Assembly (NCBI GenBank): GCA_944389895.1
Contig: CALXOA010000066.1
Span: forward strand, 22,987-86,986
Reading direction: 5' to 3'
DNA: 64,000 bases
Origin: an uncultured Victivallis sp.
GTDB lineage: Bacteria; Verrucomicrobiota; Lentisphaeria; Victivallales; Victivallaceae
Each line of letters opens with the position of its first letter. Positions within the stretch are counted from its first letter, which is position 1. The notes under the pieces were generated by a model. That model did no database searches, was not told where the DNA came from, and was given only the letters and a program-made list of their open reading frames with translations. The position numbers and the translations under genes were made by a program. This document shows, in pieces, positions 54,586 to 62,888 of this stretch.

Positions 54586-55227
54586 TCACCTCCAGTTGAG
54601 TCGTTCCGCGACCAGCCCGGACATCGCCCGGTAGGCGGCGAACTGCATGTGGGTTCCGTCTTCTCTGGCATATTCTGCGGCGAGCTGGCCGGTTGAATCC
54701 TTCAGAATCGAATGGAAATCCCAGAAATCGGAGAATTCCTGTTTCGCGATCTCCGCGAGCTGCTGGTTGAGTTCGACGATTTTTCCCTGGTATTGGAAAC
54801 GATCCCATGCGTCCGGCGAACGCAACGGCTCAACGGTGCAGAGAATCACGTCACTGCCGTGTTCCGCGATCATGCGTCCGATCGCAGTGATCTTCCCGGC
54901 CAGTTCGTCGTTGGGGCGTTCGATCCCGTTGATTCCGATGTGAATCGCAACCCGGCGCGGAGTATAGGGGTAGATGTCTTCGTCGAGGCGCAGATAGAGA
55001 CCGGTCACGTTGTCGCCGCCGATTCCGCGGTTGAGCAGACTCCGCCCGGGGAAAAACTCGTGCAGCGGCCACGCTTCGACAATGGAATCCCCGTAGAAGA
55101 TCGTATCCACCGGTTGCGGAGGAAGCGTCCGGAAATTTCCGAGGTCCCTGCAACGATCGCGGGTTGCGAAGAAATCCATGATGGCGCGGCAGTCCGCTTC
55201 CGGGAAAAGATGGTTCGGGGCAAGCAT
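54586..55227 (-). CDS. SGNH/GDSL-family hydrolase
   Basis: The 213-residue protein shows the SGNH blocks: FYGDSIVEAW with the catalytic Ser, NRGIGGDN with the Gly, HIGINGIERPN with the Asn, and EDGTHMQFAAY with the catalytic Asp and His. Such enzymes deacetylate sugars or cleave esters. No signal peptide is visible. AGGAG lies upstream of the ATG at 55227. It overlaps functionally with the deacetylase that follows it. Confidence 0.92.
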   Translation of the reverse strand: MLAPNHLFPEADCRAIMDFFATRDRCRDLGNFRTLPPQPVDTIFYGDSIVEAWPLHEFFPGRSLLNRGIGGDNVTGLYLRLDEDIYPYTPRRVAIHIGINGIERPNDELAGKITAIGRMIAEHGSDVILCTVEPLRSPDAWDRFQYQGKIVELNQQLAEIAKQEFSDFWDFHSILKDSTGQLAAEYAREDGTHMQFAAYRAMSGLVAERLNWR

Positions 55228-55324
55228 TTTTTTCTCCTGATGAAATGTGAAAGGTCTTGATGAAAATACAATCAAATATTATAAACGCTCCGGGGAGAAT
55301 AATCAACCCCGCGAGATACGAAAT

Positions 55325-56599
55325 TCATCGATTCAACAACAGAATCGCCTCCGTGTCTCCAGCGGCGGCCGCCGCCTGTAACAACTTCAATCCCTCGGCC
55401 TGATCTTTTTCAATACCGCGTCCCTGAAGCAGGCAGACTCCGAGTTTGCGCATGGCGTCGACATTGCCGCGCCCGATCGCATTGCGGAACCAGAAGGTCG
55501 CACCCGCAGGATCCGCCGCGATGCCGCGGCCGTTCAGGAAGCAGAGTCCGAACCGGTACTGTGCCGGCCCATACCCCATTCGTGCCGCTTTCCCGTATTC
55601 CTCGAATGCGCGAACCGGATCTTCTGGAACGCCGATCCCGCGATCGTAGGCGTTGCCGAGTTTGAAGTATGCGGGCGCATAGTCCTGAGCCGCCGCTTTT
55701 TCGAACCAGCCGAAGGCCGCGACCGGATCATGAGGCACAAATTCTCCGGAGAGACAGGCGTCTCCGAACCGTACCTGGGCACGTGGATTGCCCGCATCGG
55801 CGGCTTCCCGGATCAACTGGAATGCCTTTGCGCGGTCGGGGGAACAACCGAGTCCATATTCGAGTGCTTCTGCGTAACGTGCCTTCGCTTCCGGGTTGCC
55901 GAGGGCCGCGGCCCGGCCGAGAAGTAGGGTCATCCGCTCGAAGTCGCTGGTCCCGCCGATCCCCTCGCGAAGACAGTCTGCCAGCAGCAGCAATGTCTCG
56001 GCTTCCGCATCGGGAAGAGCGGCAAGTTCTTCAAGGTTGGTCCGGATCTCCGCTCCGAACTCTCCGCGGAGTTCGGGGATTCCGAGCAGCAGCTTCGCCA
56101 GTTCCTGACGTGCCGGAGCAAAACCGGAACGTGCCAGTCTGCGCAGCGTCGTCAGCGCCTCCTGACGATCGGCCTCCACCGCAGGCAGAGGGCCGGAAGA
56201 GAGCGTCTCCGCCGGAACGCCATGGAAAAGCAGCAGTGCCCGGCGCAGTTCCGCTTCCGGACGTCCCGCACCGGCGGCTTTCGCATACATCTCCAGTGCC
56301 CGGATCCGGCTCTGCTCGACCCCCCACCCGTGTTCGAGGCAGACCCCGAGATTGTAGGCCGCTTCTGCACTTCCCTGTTCCGCAGCCCGCCGGAACCAGT
56401 AGACCGCCAGTTCCGGATTGCGCGTCCGATCTCCGCGACCGAAAAAGAACTCATCTCCGAGCTTGAGCTGAGCCGCCATGTCACCCTGCTGCGCCGCATG
56501 GCGCAACGGATCCTCCGTCAAGTCATCGGCAGCTGCGGACGGCGGAAGCAGAAACGACAACGCTCCGAGGAGGAGTCCGGAAAAGAGAGCCTTCCTCAT
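55325..56599 (-). CDS. Secreted Sel1/TPR-repeat protein
   Basis: The 424-residue protein has a signal peptide (KALFSGLLLGALSFLLPPSAAA) and about nine Sel1-like repeats of 36 residues, for example LAVYWFRRAAEQGSAEAAYN and FEEYGKAARMGYGPAQYRFG. Sel1 repeats form a solenoid for protein-protein contacts. It should be periplasmic or outer-membrane-attached. It is 40 bases downstream of lpxD on the same strand. The exact partner is unknown. A frame running further upstream (to 56899) is a shadow over lpxD. Confidence 0.9.
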   Translation of the reverse strand: MRKALFSGLLLGALSFLLPPSAAADDLTEDPLRHAAQQGDMAAQLKLGDEFFFGRGDRTRNPELAVYWFRRAAEQGSAEAAYNLGVCLEHGWGVEQSRIRALEMYAKAAGAGRPEAELRRALLLFHGVPAETLSSGPLPAVEADRQEALTTLRRLARSGFAPARQELAKLLLGIPELRGEFGAEIRTNLEELAALPDAEAETLLLLADCLREGIGGTSDFERMTLLLGRAAALGNPEAKARYAEALEYGLGCSPDRAKAFQLIREAADAGNPRAQVRFGDACLSGEFVPHDPVAAFGWFEKAAAQDYAPAYFKLGNAYDRGIGVPEDPVRAFEEYGKAARMGYGPAQYRFGLCFLNGRGIAADPAGATFWFRNAIGRGNVDAMRKLGVCLLQGRGIEKDQAEGLKLLQAAAAAGDTEAILLLNR

Positions 56600-56639
56600 C
56601 GCGTCACCGTCTCGTTTTACGCCGGTTTCAAAACACCGG

Positions 56640-57686
56640 TTATCGGGAAGCCTTGAGCTCCGCCAGCTCCTTTTTAAGCGCTTCGAATTTCGCCTGCAGT
56701 TTCTCGAAGCGACTCGGCAGCGTATAGCGCGCCATGAATTCGCGCTGCGATTCCGCCGGGGTTCCGAGCGCGATCGCTCCGGCCGGCAGGCTCTTGACGA
56801 CACCGCTGGTTCCGGCGACCTGGACACCGTCGCCGAGGGTGATGTGACCGTTGACACCGGATTTCGCGGCGAGAACCACGCCGCGACCGAGTTCGGCACT
56901 GCCGGCGATGCCGCATTGCGCGACCAGAATCGAACTTTCGCCGATCACCACGTTATGAGCAACCATCACCTGGTTGTCGATCTTGACGTTACTCTTGATC
57001 CAGGTCTTGCCGAAACGGGCACGGTCGATCGTGGTGTTCGCACCGATTTCCACGTCGTCGTCAATCTGGACGATTCCGGTCTGCGGCACCTTGACCAGCC
57101 CCTGCGGTCCCGGGATGAAGCCGAACCCGTCGCCGCCGATCACCACTCCGGGGTGAATGATACATTTCCGGCCGACTTTGCAGCGATACATCACCGTGAC
57201 GTTCGGATAGAGCAGCGTTCCGTCACCGATTTTCACTTCGTGCCCGATGTAGCAGCCGGCGCCGATCACCGCGCCGTCGCCGATCTCTGCTCCCGCCTCA
57301 ATCACCGCATTGGCGTTGATGCTGACCTGGCGACCGATTTTCGCCTCCGGAGACACTACCGCCGACGGATGAATCCCGACCGGCCACACCGGTGGTTCCT
57401 CAGCGAAGAGAGCAACCACTTTGGCGAAGGCGTAATCGACATTCTCGCAGACGATCAGCGAACGGTTCTCGGTCGAAGCATTGGCGAGGTCGGCGCAGAC
57501 CAATACCACGCCCGCCTTTGAAGCTTCGAGCAGTTTGTCGTATTTTTTGTTGCTGACGAAGGAGAGCTGGTCGGCCTTCGCATCCTTGATTCCGGAAACG
57601 CCGTGGATCTGGCGTTCGGCGGAACCGATCAGCTTGCCGTTGACCATTTCGGCAATCTTGCCGGCGGAAAGGGTGATGCTGTTCAT
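56640..57686 (-). CDS. lpxD: UDP-3-O-acylglucosamine N-acyltransferase
   Basis: The 348-residue enzyme adds the second acyl chain in lipid A synthesis. It has an N-terminal uridine-binding region (GVSGIKDAKADQLSFVSNKKY), a left-handed beta-helix of hexapeptide repeats (about residues 105-310) and a C-terminal helix (EKLQAKFEALKKELAEL). The catalytic His lies in MVAHNVVIG. Its presence shows the organism makes lipid A and has an LPS-type outer membrane. It follows skp by 16 bases; the pair is a common neighbourhood. Confidence 0.96.
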   Translation of the reverse strand: MNSITLSAGKIAEMVNGKLIGSAERQIHGVSGIKDAKADQLSFVSNKKYDKLLEASKAGVVLVCADLANASTENRSLIVCENVDYAFAKVVALFAEEPPVWPVGIHPSAVVSPEAKIGRQVSINANAVIEAGAEIGDGAVIGAGCYIGHEVKIGDGTLLYPNVTVMYRCKVGRKCIIHPGVVIGGDGFGFIPGPQGLVKVPQTGIVQIDDDVEIGANTTIDRARFGKTWIKSNVKIDNQVMVAHNVVIGESSILVAQCGIAGSAELGRGVVLAAKSGVNGHITLGDGVQVAGTSGVVKSLPAGAIALGTPAESQREFMARYTLPSRFEKLQAKFEALKKELAELKASR

Positions 57687-57702
57687 GACGATTCTCCTTC
57701 GT

Positions 57703-58356
57703 TTATGGATTTGTTTCGGTTTTCGGTGCGGCCTCCGGCGCCCTGGAGGGCGGCGCGGGCCTGGTGCGGGTGCGGTTGAGCGCCGTCAACACCGCTTCGG
57801 TCAGGTCGTCGTCCGCCGGATAAAACAAAACGGCGGGCTGTTCATTCATCGTTTTTCCGGAGCGGTCGAGTACAAATGAGTACCCCTCCGCGGTTGCACG
57901 ACGACGGATTTCCGCGTGAATTTCCGCCATGATTTCCTGACGTTTCTCCTGTTCGATCCGCCGCATGTCTTCCGCACGGCCTGTCGCATAAAGTTCGATC
58001 TCCGCCTTTTTTTCGGCGACCTCGCGGGTCTTTTCCCCGGCAGTTCTGGCCTCTTTGGCCCGATCCTCCTCGGAGAGTGCGATGTTCTGCGAGGCGAGGC
58101 GGGCCTTCTGTGCCTCTTCCTGAAGTTTCTGCAGCTCAGTGTTGAGGCGCAGAAGATAGGTGCGATAGACTTCAGCCTGCTGCCGGATCGCATCTTCGGC
58201 GATCTTGCTGCGGTAGTAGTCGCGGAACACCCGTTCGAGGTCAATCACCGCGATTCTCGCCGGCGCCATGGCGGGAGCCGGCGAGGCGGCGGGTGCCCCG
58301 GCTGCGAGAAACGGGATCAACGCCACCCAGGCGAGAAACACTCTCATTTTTCCCAT
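57703..58356 (-). CDS. skp: Skp/OmpH-family periplasmic chaperone
   Basis: The 217-residue protein has a signal peptide (GKMRVFLAWVALIPFLAAGAPA). Next comes IAVIDLERVFRDYYRSKIAED, the family N-terminus, a long charged helix pair (about residues 60-150), and a beta part with YSFVLDRSGKTMNEQPAVLFY. Skp trimers hold outer-membrane proteins in the periplasm. The Pro/Arg-rich tail (RTRPAPPSRAPEAAPK) is longer than in enterobacterial Skp. AGGAG precedes the ATG at 58356. It lies between guaB and lpxD on the same strand. Confidence 0.9.
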   Translation of the reverse strand: MGKMRVFLAWVALIPFLAAGAPAASPAPAMAPARIAVIDLERVFRDYYRSKIAEDAIRQQAEVYRTYLLRLNTELQKLQEEAQKARLASQNIALSEEDRAKEARTAGEKTREVAEKKAEIELYATGRAEDMRRIEQEKRQEIMAEIHAEIRRRATAEGYSFVLDRSGKTMNEQPAVLFYPADDDLTEAVLTALNRTRTRPAPPSRAPEAAPKTETNP

Positions 58357-58378
58357 CGGAAAACTCTCCTGCGCCGCA

Positions 58379-59875
58379 TCAGTTCGACGACGAATAGTTC
58401 GGGGCATCCTTGATCATCGTCACATCGTGCGGGTGCGCTTCCCGCAGCCCGGCGGAGGTTACGCGGACCATCTTCGCCTTGTCATGAAACTCCTGCATGG
58501 TGCGTGCGCCGCAGTATCCGAAGGCATAGCGCAGACCACCCACGAACTGGATGATCACATTGCGGACCGGGCCGCGGAACGGCACCATACCCTCAATTCC
58601 CTGCGGAACCAGCTCGGTATCGTCTTCGACATCGTCCTGCCCGTAACGTTCCCGGCTCCCTTTCCCGGTCTTCATCGCGGCCAGACTGCCCATGCCGCGA
58701 TAGATCACATAACTGCGCCCCTGATGCAGAATCACTTCCCCGGTACTTTCGCTGGTTCCGGCCAACGCCGAACCCATCATCACACAGTCGGCACCGACAG
58801 CGAGCGCCTTGGCGACGTCGCCGGATTGTTTGATGCCGCCGTCGGCGATTACCGGAATATCCGACGGGATCGATTTCGCAACCTCATAGACCGCGGTGAC
58901 CTGCGGCACGCCGACGCCTGCCACTACCCGGGTGGTGCAGATGGAACCGGGGCCGATGCCGACCTTGATGCCGTCGACGCCGGCATCCGCAAGTGCTTTG
59001 GCTGCTTCCGCAGTGGCGATGTTGCCGGCGACCACATCAACCCGGTCGCCGTAGGTGCGCTTGAAAAGTTTTACCGTTTCGATGACTCCCTTGGAGTGGG
59101 CATGAGCAGTATCGATCACCAGCACATCGACTCCGGCGTTGATCAGCGCCTCAGCACGATCCTCTTCGTAAGGTCCGATGCCCGCGGCGGCGCGAAGCTG
59201 GTGGCGGTCGTCACGGTTGTAGTCTGGCTCCTCCTTCTCCATCAGGGTCTTCACATCAAGAAAGCTGTAGAGCCCGGTCAGTTTTCCGTTCTTATCGACC
59301 ATCGGAAGCTTGCCGACTTTGTTCTCAACCATCATCTTGTAGGCTTCCGGCATTGAAATCGTGTCGCTGGCGACCACAGGTTTTTTCGTCATCACCTCGG
59401 AAATCTTCATGTCGTAGTTGGTCAGGAATTTGAGGTCGCGTGCAGTGATGATCCCGACAAGCCGCCCGTCATTGTCGACGATCGGAAAGCCGGAGAAGGA
59501 ATATTTCTTCTTATTCTTCTCGTTGAGCATTTCCGCAACGGTCTGATCCGGATGAAAGACGATCGGGGTGCGGATGATTCCATTGAGATAGTATTTGACT
59601 TTGCGAACCTCGTCGGCCTGTTTTTCAACCGAGAGATTTTTATGGATCACGCCGATACCGCCGAGTCTGGCCATCGCGATCGCCATTTCACTTTCGGTGA
59701 CGGTGTCCATTGCCGCGCTGACGAAGGGGATGTTGAGCTTGACGTTGCGCGAGAAACGGGTGGTGACGTCGGCGTCGTGCGGCAGGAAGTCGGCATACTG
59801 GGTGACCAGTGAAATGTCGTCGAACGTCAATCCTTCAAAGGGGAAGGCGGCCATGAATTGATCGATGTAGCGCAT
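58379..59875 (-). CDS. guaB: Inosine-5'-monophosphate dehydrogenase
   Basis: The 498-residue enzyme oxidises IMP to XMP in GMP synthesis. It has the catalytic barrel with [17 protein letters not shown] at the start, a CBS pair at about residues 100-220, the catalytic Cys in [11 protein letters not shown], and the flap GMGSLAAM and [10 protein letters not shown]. The C-terminal segment is ...[19 protein letters not shown]. Length is typical. A promoter lies just upstream, and skp follows by 22 bases. Confidence 0.97.
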   Translation of the reverse strand: MRYIDQFMAAFPFEGLTFDDISLVTQYADFLPHDADVTTRFSRNVKLNIPFVSAAMDTVTESEMAIAMARLGGIGVIHKNLSVEKQADEVRKVKYYLNGIIRTPIVFHPDQTVAEMLNEKNKKKYSFSGFPIVDNDGRLVGIITARDLKFLTNYDMKISEVMTKKPVVASDTISMPEAYKMMVENKVGKLPMVDKNGKLTGLYSFLDVKTLMEKEEPDYNRDDRHQLRAAAGIGPYEEDRAEALINAGVDVLVIDTAHAHSKGVIETVKLFKRTYGDRVDVVAGNIATAEAAKALADAGVDGIKVGIGPGSICTTRVVAGVGVPQVTAVYEVAKSIPSDIPVIADGGIKQSGDVAKALAVGADCVMMGSALAGTSESTGEVILHQGRSYVIYRGMGSLAAMKTGKGSRERYGQDDVEDDTELVPQGIEGMVPFRGPVRNVIIQFVGGLRYAFGYCGARTMQEFHDKAKMVRVTSAGLREAHPHDVTMIKDAPNYSSSN

Positions 59876-59904
59876 GATGAGAATCCTTCAGGTCTGGATT
59901 TTTG

Positions 59905-59919
59905 ATGGTATTTTACCAT
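59905..59919. repeat. Perfect palindrome in the guaB leader
   Basis: ATGGTA-TTT-TACCAT lies between the guaB promoter and start codon. It could bind a regulator or fold in the leader; no more evidence. Confidence 0.35.
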
Positions 59920-59921
59920 GT

Positions 59922-59950
59922 AATATACACCGGAACGCAGATAGATTCAA
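59922..59950 (-). promoter_or_regulatory. Promoter of guaB
   Basis: On the minus strand TTGAAT (59950-59945) and TATATT (59927-59922) are 17 bases apart, about 50 bases before guaB. Confidence 0.6.
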
Positions 59951-60213
59951 CTCTCCGGGCGAAAAATCCCGCTGCATTTCGTCGGCCGCTCCTCGCGGGC
60001 GCGCGCCTGTATCTTTTTCGTTAGAAGGAGTGATGAGCCGGGATCCGGATTGGACTGCCCCGAAGTCCCTGATGGAGATCCAGGGTCTTTTTTTTCGGAG
60101 CTGGGCGTGTAAAATTGTTCACGAAAGCCGGAAGTACGGTACGGCATTCTTACTGCATCAGATGATATCGACGTGCCTGTGGATGGCATTTCTGGCGTAA
60201 TAATTTCCGTTTC
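59951..60213. other. Intergenic spacer without recognised gene
   Basis: Between the divergent guaB promoter and the LacI operator I found no convincing coding frame on either strand (the longest, up to 60200, has no family resemblance) and no clear RNA structure. Confidence 0.4.
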
Positions 60214-60279
60214 TATGCAAAAATTGCATAAAAATCGAAAAAAATAAATATCGACTATTGACATTTGCATAAAAATCGA
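60214..60279. promoter_or_regulatory. Operator region of the LacI-type gene: palindrome plus 15-base direct repeat
   Basis: TATGCAA-AAA-TTGCATA at 60214-60230 is a perfect palindrome. TTGCATAAAAATCGA occurs at 60224-60238 and exactly again at 60265-60279, where it sits between the -35 and -10 boxes. The 41-base offset is close to four helical turns, which suits looping or cooperative binding. LacI-family proteins bind such palindromes, so autoregulation is likely. Confidence 0.6.
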
Positions 60280-60286
60280 GTATAAT
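60258..60286 (+). promoter_or_regulatory. Consensus sigma-70-type promoter of the LacI-type gene
   Basis: TTGACA at 60258-60263 and TATAAT at 60281-60286 are 17 bases apart, a full consensus match. Confidence 0.85.
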
Positions 60287-60330
60287 TATAGCGTAATCAA
60301 AAAATAACCGAAACAGAAAGAAAAAGAAAA

Positions 60331-61311
60331 ATGGCTGAAGCGAGAGTCAGAACCGGGAATGGAACCACCGGCGTGCTGGCGCAGGTTGCGCTGCGGGCCC
60401 GGGTGTCCACCGGTACGGTGAGCAGGGTATTCAACAACAGTTCGCTGATTCCTTCGGAAACGCGCAGCCGGGTGCTGTCCGCAGCGCGCGAACTTGGATT
60501 CCGGCCGCGGGTCGGTGTTCGTTCCAAGCAGATTGCACTGGTGACCGAGCCGCCGTACAAGACGGTGATGGGTGGATATGTGAATACGTTGACGCAGTAC
60601 ATCTGCTTTGCTCTGTCACGGGCAGATGCCGGAATCACGATGATCACCGAGGATCGGATCGGCAACCTTTCCGACTGCTGGTTCGACGGTATCATCGGCA
60701 TCGCCTGGGAACCGGAGACGATCGACATTCTGAAGCATATGAGCAATCTGCCGATCGTCTGGCTCAGTGACAACCACTCCGATTACTTCCACACGATTTA
60801 TGTTGACTGCCACGCGACCGGGCGGTTGGCCGGGCAGTATCTCTTTGACAAGGGCCATCGGCGGATCGCGGTGATTCACGAACCGGATTACACCGGGAAA
60901 GGGCGGGCCGAAGGGGTCGCTGAGATTCTGCGGGAGAACGGGGTGGATCCTGATCACAATCTGTTCCGGTTCTCGAGTGCGCGTCCGTTGCACCTCGCGG
61001 TGAAACAGCTGATCGATGCCGGATGTACTGCCGTCTGGGTCACCGGCGAGGACATGAAGGTACTCGAGGTGAACTGGTTGATCCAGGAGCTTGCCGGGAA
61101 ACGGATTCCGGAGGATATCTCGCTGATGGGATTTGAGAATCCCGGCATTTCCGAGTTTCTGCGGCCGTCGCTGACTACGATTGCCAGTCCGCTGCGCGAG
61201 ACGGCGGAGAAGGCGGTGGAAATAGTCCTTCACGACGAGTTTGATTCGTTGCAGAAGGTCGAGCTTTCCGGTCGTTTGATTGAGCGTAATTCTGTCATCA
61301 CTTTGAAATAA
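60331..61311 (+). CDS. LacI-family transcriptional regulator
   Basis: The 326-residue protein has the LacI helix-turn-helix (LAQVALRARVSTGTVSRVFNN) with the hinge region near residue 55. A periplasmic-binding-protein-like sugar domain follows (LPIVWLSDNHSDYFHTIYVD, GQYLFDKGHRRIAVIHEPD, ISLMGFENPGISEFLRPSLTTI). It lacks the usual Gly/Asn at a few positions but is complete. The ribosome site is poor: only A-rich sequence precedes the ATG. It leads the pseudopilin-hydrolase cassette, 42 bases before the first pseudopilin, so it likely controls it and itself. Confidence 0.93.
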   Translation: MAEARVRTGNGTTGVLAQVALRARVSTGTVSRVFNNSSLIPSETRSRVLSAARELGFRPRVGVRSKQIALVTEPPYKTVMGGYVNTLTQYICFALSRADAGITMITEDRIGNLSDCWFDGIIGIAWEPETIDILKHMSNLPIVWLSDNHSDYFHTIYVDCHATGRLAGQYLFDKGHRRIAVIHEPDYTGKGRAEGVAEILRENGVDPDHNLFRFSSARPLHLAVKQLIDAGCTAVWVTGEDMKVLEVNWLIQELAGKRIPEDISLMGFENPGISEFLRPSLTTIASPLRETAEKAVEIVLHDEFDSLQKVELSGRLIERNSVITLK

Positions 61312-61353
61312 AACCGTAACCTGAATACATTTTCACAGGAAAGGGTCCCGGAA

Positions 61354-62076
61354 ATGAAGAAGAGTTTCACATTGATCGAGTTGCTTGTGGTGATCGCGAT
61401 TATCGCCATCCTTGCCGCGATGCTGCTCCCGGCACTGAACAAGGCGCGCGATGCCGCGAAATCCGCCAGCTGCCAGGCGAATCTTTCGCAGATCGGCAAA
61501 GTTTCGGCGATGTACACCGGTGATTACAATGACTGGGCGGTTTTTGCCTCGCTTCCCGGATATGAGTCGTGGGCAAATGCGTTTCATCAACTCTATTCCG
61601 TCGGGGAGCAGAGTTTCCACTGTGCGGCTGAGCCGGTTTTCGCGTTTGACAACAACGATGATAAATATAAGCGGATCAGTTATGGTCTGAACGTGTTGAC
61701 CTTTGGAGAAACGATTGGAAACAGTCAGAGCAAGATTCCGCACAAATCCGGTCAGGTCAGCGCCTTCGGTCGCAACTCCCGGGTGGCGATGTTTGCTGAT
61801 ACCATACCGGTGGACAACGCCTACAACAATAAGATCCGGCATGGCAGCGGCAACGCGGCCTACTGGGAACCCACTGCTGACGTCGCTCCGGTCAGCTCAT
61901 CGGGGGCTTACTACCCTGCCTACGTTCGTCACAGCGACCGGGCGAACCTTCTGATGTTCGATGGACATGTGCAGTCGCGTAACTATCAGTTCCTCCGTTA
62001 CCAGCGCAACGAGTATGCGAACCCCTGCGTGAAGCAGTGGGGAAGCACTCAGCTGGCGATTCGTGAACTTGATTGA
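61354..62076 (+). CDS. Pseudopilin with type IV prepilin-like N-terminus, copy 1
   Basis: The 240-residue protein starts [18 protein letters not shown], with Ser instead of Gly before the expected prepilin-peptidase cut and Glu at +5. The C-terminal region contains [17 protein letters not shown], an exact H-X9-DG signature. Two cysteines (CQANL, FHCAAE) are shared with the next gene and may form a disulphide. It is probably a cell-envelope pseudopilin displayed or exported by a type II/IV-like machine. It lies between the LacI-type regulator and a second copy, and is likely in one operon with the hydrolase that follows. Confidence 0.92.
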   Translation: MKKSFTLIELLVVIAIIAILAAMLLPALNKARDAAKSASCQANLSQIGKVSAMYTGDYNDWAVFASLPGYESWANAFHQLYSVGEQSFHCAAEPVFAFDNNDDKYKRISYGLNVLTFGETIGNSQSKIPHKSGQVSAFGRNSRVAMFADTIPVDNAYNNKIRHGSGNAAYWEPTADVAPVSSSGAYYPAYVRHSDRANLLMFDGHVQSRNYQFLRYQRNEYANPCVKQWGSTQLAIRELD

Positions 62077-62130
62077 TCGCTTCCGAAAGACGATATCCAG
62101 CGAGTTCCATAAAAAGAAAGGATAAAAAAA

Positions 62131-62859
62131 ATGAGTAGAATCCGGAATCGTAAATTCACATTCGTCGAACTGGTTGTGGTTGTCGCTGTTGCGGCGCTTC
62201 TGATCACGATGCTGCGGTCGTTGCCCGGAACGATCCGGGCTGCGGCCGAGGATGCCGGTTGCAAGGCGAATCTCGAGAAGTTCGGCCAGATGGCAACCAT
62301 GTATGCGAATGACTCCGACGGCTGGGCGGTTGCCGGTTATCTCGGGAATGGAATCGGTAACTGGTTCCACGTGTTTGAGAAGTCCTATCAGCTCGACCAG
62401 GAGGCGTTGCACTGCCCGGCCGAGGCGAATTTCGCCTGGAACGCCAAGGGAGTCAACTACGGTCTGAATATCCTGACTTTCGGCGAGACATTCAACAACA
62501 ATCAGAAGAAAGTTCCGCACAAGGTCGATGAAATTTCCAAATTCAACCGGAATGCGCAGCTGATCATGTTCATTGAGACGCCGCCGGTCTGCCGGGCTTA
62601 CAACGGCAAGATTCGTCACGGCGCCGGACAGGCCGCCTACTATGAAGGTCTCGCTCCGGTTGCTCCGTACAACTCCGGTTCCGCATACTATCCGGCCTAT
62701 GTGCGCCATGCCGACAGTGCCAACGCCGCGATGTTTGACGGTCATGTCGAGGCTCTCACCTATCAGCAGTTGACCGACGAACGCGACAACTATCTGAATC
62801 CCCGCGTGGAACAGTGGCGGGATGGTTCGCTGGCGATCCGCGGCAAGTTGAGCAAGTAA
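62131..62859 (+). CDS. Pseudopilin paralogue with degenerate prepilin motif, copy 2
   Basis: The 242-residue protein is clearly related to copy 1 along its whole length (CKANLEKFGQMATMY, NYGLNILTFGETFNNNQKKV, YVRHADSANAAMFDGHV). The N-terminal signal is RKFTFVELVVVVAVAALLI. Glu at +5 remains, but the residue before the cut is Lys and the canonical ALNKARDAA block is replaced by SLPGTIRAAAEDAG. It may still be processed, or may be an unprocessed membrane-anchored partner of copy 1. It follows copy 1 by 54 bases. Confidence 0.88.
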   Translation: MSRIRNRKFTFVELVVVVAVAALLITMLRSLPGTIRAAAEDAGCKANLEKFGQMATMYANDSDGWAVAGYLGNGIGNWFHVFEKSYQLDQEALHCPAEANFAWNAKGVNYGLNILTFGETFNNNQKKVPHKVDEISKFNRNAQLIMFIETPPVCRAYNGKIRHGAGQAAYYEGLAPVAPYNSGSAYYPAYVRHADSANAAMFDGHVEALTYQQLTDERDNYLNPRVEQWRDGSLAIRGKLSK

Positions 62860-62888
62860 GGATTCTTCCGTTCGAAAGGATTTTCTGA

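Noticed and set aside
59874..60200. A 108-codon plus-strand frame between guaB and the LacI-type gene
   Set aside because: No family resemblance, and it overlaps the guaB promoter; treated as chance.
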